DNA from: Caldilineaceae bacterium | Lineage (GTDB): Bacteria > Chloroflexota > Anaerolineae > Caldilineales > Caldilineaceae | Length of the DNA stretch: 64,000 nt | Reading direction: 5' to 3' | NCBI GenBank assembly: GCA_019637695.1 | Contig: JAHBVG010000014.1 | Location: 1 to 64,000 of the forward strand | Shown: positions 58,642 to 64,000 of the stretch, piece after piece | How the letters are laid out: every line of letters starts with the position of its first letter | Position numbering within the stretch: the stretch's first letter is position 1 | Translations under genes and position numbers: made by a program | Notes under the pieces: model-generated | Told to the model about the DNA's origin: nothing | Database searches by the model: none | Seen by the model: the letters and a program-made list of their open reading frames with translations, nothing else

Positions 58642-60648
58642 TCACTCGCGGGGAATCTCTCTTCGCCACTGGAAGCGGAAGAGGGCATCGTCGGCGTACC
58701 ACATGGGGAAATTTGTCCCCCAGACGTTGTTGTAGAGATTGAAATGCATGCCGCCTCCCGGCGAAGGATGCGCATTGTGGAAGTTCAACAGCGTAGGCGC
58801 GCCAGGCGCAACCAGCGGCGCATCGAGCGATTCAATGATAAAAGAGCGGTTATCGCCGACATAGGTAACGCTGCTATCGATGGCGTGGAGGGTACGATTG
58901 CCCCGACTCACCACATCCAGCGGATCGATCCATGCGCCGAGTTTGTGTAATTTCCAGCCGTAGGGATTGGCAATCGGCGGCGCAAAAGAAAACCAGATCG
59001 CTTCTGGCTGACGATTGGCCGCCTTGTCGAACCAGCGCAGATCGAAAGCGATCTCCGGCGCTGTATGAGGAAGGGTAAGGCTGAGGGTAAAGCGGGCCGG
59101 GCAGCCATAGCGCTGCACCGCTTCGGGCGGAGAGGTGAATTTCAGCGCAAAGTAATCGCCTATATTGTCCGCGCTGTGCAGGATGGCAACGCAGACCGGC
59201 TGCCAGAAACGACTTTCCCCTTTTGCCGTTTCCAGCCCCGGTTTTGAAAAATCAGGGATCGACCAATCGGGCCGTCGCGCCAGATATTGATCGAGGAAGC
59301 GCGCATAGTCAGCGGCGTTGAAGCTCTGATAGCGCAACCACCCCACCGGTTGGGATGGCGTCGCCCAGGTGGATCCATCGGCTTTGGCAACCAGCGAGGT
59401 AATCGCGCCGCTGTCTTCATCAAAATCGAGGCGGAAGTGCGTCGTCTCAAAGGGGTGGCTGTGGGTAGTGACGTCGGCGTAGCCCGTGAGATCTGGTTCG
59501 GCCGGAACAAGTTGAGCGAGAGCTTGACGAGCTTCCCTGGTGAAGACTGTATCCCCCAGCGCGTCAATGGCTGTATCCACATAGGCCCGTTGCTCGGCCC
59601 AAGATGCGGCAAAGCGTTGGGCGCGTTCACTGCCTTTGAATTCCTCAAATTGAGGACGGCTGTAGTGGCTGTAATCGTCAAGGTGGGTCTTTTCGTCCAT
59701 GCCCCAGGTGTGTTCGGGCACGCAGAGCAAGATGCGCGAAAATTTGTCGAGCGCGATCTGTTCGGCTTCCGTCTCTGCCTGCGCAATCCAATCTCGGCGC
59801 AGACGGCAGAGCGCCCGATAGCGGCCCATTTTGAGCGGATCACTCCCCGCGCCGTGGATCCAACTGTCGCCGATCTCGCCGGTGATCACGGGTAGATCGG
59901 CACGCACCCTATCCAGCGCGTGGGCGAAGTCGTCCAACGTCGCAGCGCGGATCTCGGCGCTGGGGAACTCCTGGCGCAGATGGGCGTAGACGGCTTCCAC
60001 CTGCGCCGGCGTCTGCGGGCCGTGGTTGTCGTTGGTGTGGGCGAAGGTCAGCGCTTCATCCAAATTGGGGACGGTAGCGCTTGCGCCGTAAGTGTGCTGA
60101 TACATCACGGTGATATCAGCGCCACTCGCCTCGTCGCGCCAGCGGAAGGTGGGCGGCACGTCGGGCGGCGTCGAGGCTTCGTTGACGCCGATGTGCAGAA
60201 AACGGATGCCCGCTTCGGCCAGCATCGGCACGATCCCCCGCGTGTGGCCGGGGACATCGGTCATCTTGGCGGCGATGGTTTTGCGGCCAAAGCGTTGATC
60301 GAGCCGTTGCGACAGCCCCAGCCCAAAGCGGAAGAGATCGGGATCGACCAACTCACTGTGGAAGGTGAAGGGCAGCCCATGCCAGACAATATCCCCAGCG
60401 GCGATGGCCGCTTCCATGCGGCGGCGCTCCGCCGGCGCGGACTGTTCCAAAAATTCGTAGATCAGCCACGATCCGGTCGTCCACACAAAGCGCATCCCAT
60501 CCTCCCGTTGGCGTAGCGTCTCCGCCGTGGTCAGCGCCTGGGGGATGAATTCCTCGAAATATTGACGCAACACGTTGGCCGCGTAATCGGTGAAACCAAG
60601 GTCAAGATGGGTCTTGAAGATGAGATGAACTTTAGAAACAGTCGTCAT
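58642..60648 (-). CDS. DUF5054 / GH38-like glycosidase
   Basis: 668 residues. The N terminus KVHLIFKTHLDLGFTDYA has the His-x-Asp metal site of GH38-type alpha-mannosidases. A TDVPGHTRGIVPMLAEAGIR segment and PEHTWGMDEKTHLDD follow; the C-terminal part is a beta domain with WIDPLDVV and FHNAHPSPGGGMHFNLYNN. This matches the DUF5054 group, glycosidase-like with no firm substrate. ATGA overlap with the isomerase-like gene upstream (60645-60648) marks one operon with the GH38 gene. No signal peptide: cytoplasmic. Confidence 0.85.
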   Translation of the reverse strand: MTTVSKVHLIFKTHLDLGFTDYAANVLRQYFEEFIPQALTTAETLRQREDGMRFVWTTGSWLIYEFLEQSAPAERRRMEAAIAAGDIVWHGLPFTFHSELVDPDLFRFGLGLSQRLDQRFGRKTIAAKMTDVPGHTRGIVPMLAEAGIRFLHIGVNEASTPPDVPPTFRWRDEASGADITVMYQHTYGASATVPNLDEALTFAHTNDNHGPQTPAQVEAVYAHLRQEFPSAEIRAATLDDFAHALDRVRADLPVITGEIGDSWIHGAGSDPLKMGRYRALCRLRRDWIAQAETEAEQIALDKFSRILLCVPEHTWGMDEKTHLDDYSHYSRPQFEEFKGSERAQRFAASWAEQRAYVDTAIDALGDTVFTREARQALAQLVPAEPDLTGYADVTTHSHPFETTHFRLDFDEDSGAITSLVAKADGSTWATPSQPVGWLRYQSFNAADYARFLDQYLARRPDWSIPDFSKPGLETAKGESRFWQPVCVAILHSADNIGDYFALKFTSPPEAVQRYGCPARFTLSLTLPHTAPEIAFDLRWFDKAANRQPEAIWFSFAPPIANPYGWKLHKLGAWIDPLDVVSRGNRTLHAIDSSVTYVGDNRSFIIESLDAPLVAPGAPTLLNFHNAHPSPGGGMHFNLYNNVWGTNFPMWYADDALFRFQWRREIPRE

Positions 60649-62435
60649 GCTGGTTTGGCTCCCGGTTTGAGGAAGGCGCAGATCACTTTGGCGCGGTCGC
60701 CGCTTTCGTTGATCAGCCGGTACGATCTGGCTGCAGCAGGGATCACAAATGTCTCGGCGTAGTTGAAGCGCTGAAGCAACCCATTCGCGGTCTCTAACAT
60801 CAGAGATCTCCCTTCCACAAGGCTAAGGACGTGGGGGGATCCAGCGGTCTCGGTGTGGAATTCGCGGTCGAACTCGAAGCGCTGCACGTCGTAAAAGTGG
60901 ACGGGATGGGTGGGCAGGTGGACGATCCGCCAACTTTCATCCTCGGCGATCACCTGCGGATGGCTGACAAACTCGCGGCGGATGCGTTCCCCTTTGCGGT
61001 CGAAGTAGAGATTGGCGAAGGCGCGCTCCAAATTGAGCGGGCGCGGCCTGCCGTCGAGATCGAGCCGCATCCAATCGTACATTTTGAAGGTGAAGATGTA
61101 GGGTGTAGCGCTGATCTCCAGCACGAGAATACCCGTCCCCGAACAGTGGATGGTGCCGTTGGGGATGAGGAAGAGATCGTGCTTCTGCGCCAGTTCGCTG
61201 TTGACAAAGCGATCCACGTCGATGGGGACGGCGTCGCGGAAACTGCGTTCCAACTCGGCGCGGAACTCGGCGGGGTCGATCTCCTCTTGAAAGCCGAGGT
61301 AGACGCGCGATCCCGGCTCACAATCGAGTATGTAATAGGTCTCATCTTGGGTGAAGGTTTCGCCAAAGTGCTGGCGGATGAAATCGGGCCGCGGATGGCA
61401 CTGCACCGAAAGATTACCCCCTTCCACCGTGTCCAAAAAGTCGAAGCGGATGGGGAACTCGTAACTAAAGGCGTCGGCGCTGTCGCCCAGCACGGCGCGA
61501 TGGTTGTGGAACATGAGAAAATCGAACGAGACCTCCAACAGCACGCCGTCGCTCTCGAAGAGCAGCCCATTTTCCGGCACGATCAACTCGAAGGACCAGG
61601 CGTAGTTGGGCACATCCTGCGGTAGTTGGGGGATGTGGCGTTGGATCCAATGGCCGCCCCACACCCCCGGCTCGAACCAGGGACGCACGCGAAAGACGTT
61701 GTGCGCCATGGCATCCAGCCCGGCGCGCAGATCGCGCCCTGTTATCCATGCTGGTTCGTCGGGGCGCTGTGCATCCACCATCAGATCGATATAAGAGAGC
61801 AGGTGAGCCTTGTGCGCGTTGAGCGCCGGCCAATCGACAAAGTAGAAACGTTTGTACTGCTGCTTGGGCGGGATGGGATAGCGCGCACCCAGGTTGGCGA
61901 CCATCTCGGCGCGGCTGCGGAATTGGATCTCATTCTTGGGCAGATCTACATAAATGATCAGCCCGGCCCAGCCCGCCAGCGCCGCGCCGCAGCCATAGAG
62001 GATCGAGATATCAGCTTCAAGATCGGGCTGGAGCAAGGCTAACCGTTCCGCATCAAAGAAGTCGAGCAGCGTTCCTGTGAAGCGGGCGCCGAAAATCGGA
62101 TCATCGCCGCCGAGGAAGGGTTCGATCATGGCGTTGATCTGCGCTTCGGGCCTCATCGCCTCATTCACATTGACCCATGCCACATCCAGATCGCGTGCGC
62201 GCAGCGAAGCGCTGAGCCGGGCGTGCAGATCTTCCCAAAAGACACCGCCGTAGCCATCGATCACCACCCGCCGTTCCTGGGCAATGCGCGCCGCCAGCGA
62301 AGCAAAGCCGAGGTGAATCTTCCCCGCGCCAATGGGAAAGCCAGGATAGAGATCATACTGGCCCGGCTCCGTCGGCGTAGAATGCGCCGGCATCAGATCC
62401 TGAGTTGTCTTGCGCCAATTTGGTTTGTTGATCAC
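60645..62435 (-). CDS. Class I mannose-6-phosphate-isomerase-like protein with degenerate P-loop domain
   Basis: 596 residues from the GTG at 62435, with GAGGAAAT upstream; the longer frame runs into repeats and is rejected. The N-terminal ~220 residues resemble a uridine-kinase-like P-loop domain (RRVVIDGYGGVFWEDLHARL), but the GxxGxGK(S/T) loop is lost (GYGGVFW). The rest is PMI/cupin-like: VRPWFEPGVWGGHWIQRHI, FHNHRAVLGDS, LSVQCHPRPDFIRQHFG, DETYYILDCEPGSRVYLGF, FLIPNGTIHCSGTG. Zinc-site His/Glu are plausible in QCHP and HCSG. It likely converts mannose derivatives released by the adjacent mannosidases. Confidence 0.75.
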   Translation of the reverse strand: MINKPNWRKTTQDLMPAHSTPTEPGQYDLYPGFPIGAGKIHLGFASLAARIAQERRVVIDGYGGVFWEDLHARLSASLRARDLDVAWVNVNEAMRPEAQINAMIEPFLGGDDPIFGARFTGTLLDFFDAERLALLQPDLEADISILYGCGAALAGWAGLIIYVDLPKNEIQFRSRAEMVANLGARYPIPPKQQYKRFYFVDWPALNAHKAHLLSYIDLMVDAQRPDEPAWITGRDLRAGLDAMAHNVFRVRPWFEPGVWGGHWIQRHIPQLPQDVPNYAWSFELIVPENGLLFESDGVLLEVSFDFLMFHNHRAVLGDSADAFSYEFPIRFDFLDTVEGGNLSVQCHPRPDFIRQHFGETFTQDETYYILDCEPGSRVYLGFQEEIDPAEFRAELERSFRDAVPIDVDRFVNSELAQKHDLFLIPNGTIHCSGTGILVLEISATPYIFTFKMYDWMRLDLDGRPRPLNLERAFANLYFDRKGERIRREFVSHPQVIAEDESWRIVHLPTHPVHFYDVQRFEFDREFHTETAGSPHVLSLVEGRSLMLETANGLLQRFNYAETFVIPAAARSYRLINESGDRAKVICAFLKPGAKPA

Positions 62436-62456
62436 GATTTCCTCTCGGTGGTTGAG

Positions 62457-62545
62457 CAGGGTTGCAGGGTTGCAGGTTGCAAGTCGCAGGTGGCAATTCG
62501 CACTACGCAACACGGATCACGGATCACGCAACACGGCTCACCTTG
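62457..62545. repeat. Short-unit repeats GTTGCAG and CACGGAT
   Basis: GTTGCAG-type heptamers (62457-62492) and CACGGATCACGGATCACG-type units (62511-62545) fill the gap between the mannosidase stop and the isomerase-like start. CGCAACACGGATCACG here (62506-62521) is identical to 48401-48416. Confidence 0.7.
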
Positions 62546-62553
62546 TCACCTTG

Positions 62554-64000
62554 TCATCTCTTCACACTCAGCCGCACCACAGCCACCCGCCGCGCAGGGA
62601 TGGGGAAGGCGACGTCGCCTCGACCGACGGTGAGATCCTCAACGGGGTTCTCGAAGAGATCGCAGAGTTGCGCGGCCTCGATCTGAAGGATGGCCGAGCC
62701 GATAGCCGCGGTGCGCTCCTCGTCGCTGGCGTTGTGCAAACGGACGATGATCCCGTCGTCATCCTCAGCGGGCTTGACGTGAACAGCAAGGATGGGCGGG
62801 GCGGGCAGGCGCAGCAGCGATCCGGTGGCGGGCAGCGGCTGCACGTCAATGGTCGGTTCGCACAGCGGCTGCACCACCGGCTCATCGTTCAGCGCTTCCC
62901 AGCCCCACCGGTGCGCCTGGGCCTCGTCAAATCCCCCGGCATGGGGATAGATCCGATAGCGCGCGTAGACCCGTCCTGGCTGATGGGCGCGGAAGTTGGT
63001 TTCCCAATAATTGTTCGTCACCCAACCCAGCAGCAGCGGCCGTTCGGGGTGACATTCGCTCTGGAAATGACCGAAGTGGAAATCGCCCAGTTGCACCAAT
63101 GGATTTTCGGGGATCGCTACGGTGACGCCCCGATCCTCGCTTGAGAAATCCACCCACCCTTGCACGGTGAAATAGTCGCGGCACGATCCGGGCAACTGCT
63201 CTTCGTGGGGGATGACCGGCTGTCCGCCCACATCGTAGCGGGCCGTCGCGCCGGGCAGGTTGAAGGGGAAGAGCAGATAAGTCGCATCCGGGTGGGTGGA
63301 GAGTCCCATGTCCCACCACGATTCGCACTCGATCCAATCGGCGTAGTTGGGCAAAAAGACGCGCTGGGTGAGGACCCCTTCGATCCCCGGCGCGTTGAGC
63401 GTCTGCCGCACCACTGCGCCCAACGGCGTCTGCATCACCGTATGGCTCACCACGTCAGCGGCGGATCGGCGATGAGCGCGCCAATCCGGCTTCCATCCTT
63501 CGCCCAATTCGGCCTGCTTCGCTGTCCACGAACGTTGGAAGAGATTGTAGCGCGGCCACTCCGCCGCCCGATCCGCCACTTCCTCATGGACGAAACCATG
63601 TAGCGGCGAATCAGCCCCGGCGTCGATCCATTCCCAGTTCAGATCCTTGTCAAAGAGCGAGATCACGCCGCCCCATTCGCGGTCGAAGGTCAGCCGGAAG
63701 CGGTGATTTTCCACCGTAGCCCCTTCGCTGCGCTGGATCAAGCTGCTGTTCTCGGTATCGTAAGCAGCCTGGAAGCCGGTGCGTCCTTTGTTGGCTTTGG
63801 CAATCGACTCGGCGGTGGCTTGCAGATCCTTGCGTTTGACAACGGTGTAGCCCAGACCGGGAACCTCGGTCGGGCGCAACAAAAAGCGATTCCACTGGCT
63901 GGGGATCGTCTCCAGATCCTCGACATAGCGGCGCAGGCCATGATGGCGGTCCAGATGATGGCGACCGGCGGTGCCATCTTCCACGCGCCCGCGCACGTTG
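62554..64000 (-). CDS. GH38-type alpha-mannosidase, C-terminal part (5' end outside window)
   Basis: 482 visible residues; the frame is open past the right edge and its apparent GTG start at 63996 is internal. It covers the mid and C-terminal beta domains of GH38 enzymes: ENHRFRLTFDREWGGVISLFDKD, GVLTQRVFLPNYADWIECES, PFNLPGATARYDVGGQPV, QGWVDFSSEDRGVTVAIPEN and a terminal VVRLSVKR. The catalytic (beta/alpha)7 domain would lie outside. The enzyme removes alpha-linked mannose from oligosaccharides. It is the first visible gene of the minus-strand unit with the isomerase-like and DUF5054 genes. Confidence 0.88.
   Translation of the reverse strand, partial: NVRGRVEDGTAGRHHLDRHHGLRRYVEDLETIPSQWNRFLLRPTEVPGLGYTVVKRKDLQATAESIAKANKGRTGFQAAYDTENSSLIQRSEGATVENHRFRLTFDREWGGVISLFDKDLNWEWIDAGADSPLHGFVHEEVADRAAEWPRYNLFQRSWTAKQAELGEGWKPDWRAHRRSAADVVSHTVMQTPLGAVVRQTLNAPGIEGVLTQRVFLPNYADWIECESWWDMGLSTHPDATYLLFPFNLPGATARYDVGGQPVIPHEEQLPGSCRDYFTVQGWVDFSSEDRGVTVAIPENPLVQLGDFHFGHFQSECHPERPLLLGWVTNNYWETNFRAHQPGRVYARYRIYPHAGGFDEAQAHRWGWEALNDEPVVQPLCEPTIDVQPLPATGSLLRLPAPPILAVHVKPAEDDDGIIVRLHNASDEERTAAIGSAILQIEAAQLCDLFENPVEDLTVGRGDVAFPIPARRVAVVRLSVKR

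Noticed and set aside
58642..58950. Plus-strand frame opposite the DUF5054 gene
   Set aside because: Mirror of a real, well-supported gene with no domain content.

Overview
The window looks like chromosomal DNA of a Chloroflexota bacterium, most likely from the Caldilineae/Anaerolineae side. This is inferred from gene content and style only: large hybrid and multi-GAF histidine kinases, a UDPGP-type UTP-glucose-1-phosphate uridylyltransferase, a RarA-methyltransferase fusion, many LysM proteins, secreted proteins ending in a YLP..SR tail, and intergenic arrays of CCCCA(G/A)T-type heptamers. No rRNA, tRNA, prophage, CRISPR array or intact insertion sequence was found.

Left part (1-16.5 kb): a CbrC-family protein cut by the window edge; a divergent resistance-type pair (tandem-domain MerR regulator and a short UvrA-like ABC ATPase); a TumE-type toxin-antitoxin pair; an aminotransferase and a threonine-dehydrogenase-like SDR; a probable sugar-acid pathway (enolase-superfamily dehydratase plus DapA-family aldolase/lyase); TypA; PrmA; glutamate formimidoyltransferase; and a double-length FemAB-type protein. 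This part is studded with nested inverted arrays of 7- and 8-base repeats. One array lies in frame inside the FemAB gene and encodes the linker between its two halves.

Middle (16.5-38.7 kb): UDP-glucose pyrophosphorylase, a 1445-residue 7TM-PAS-GAF hybrid kinase, a BON-domain protein, SecA, a six-GAF histidine kinase, RarA fused to a methyltransferase-like domain and overlapped by an EEP-family hydrolase gene, and a 1235-residue secreted beta-helix protein. The 760-base gap after it holds about eleven DnaA-box-like 9-mers, a strong candidate for a replication origin although no dnaA or dnaN lies nearby. An M23 peptidase follows.

Right part (38.9-57.3 kb), mostly on the plus strand: cell-envelope and housekeeping genes. 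These are an FmdB zinc ribbon, MurJ, a YugP-type zinc protease, an HtrA protease, a secreted subtilase, LysM proteins, a TSUP transporter, DUF1385 and S4 proteins, a PA14 lipoprotein, a K+-dependent membrane pyrophosphatase, and a cold-shock protein plus glycine-rich RRM protein unit. The cold-shock unit has a near-consensus promoter and a leader terminator.

End (57.4-64 kb), minus strand: a five-LysM lipoprotein, then an overlapping carbohydrate unit: a GH38-type alpha-mannosidase (cut by the window edge), a mannose-6-phosphate-isomerase-like protein with a degenerate P-loop domain, and a DUF5054 glycosidase-like protein. This suggests uptake-independent breakdown of mannosides.
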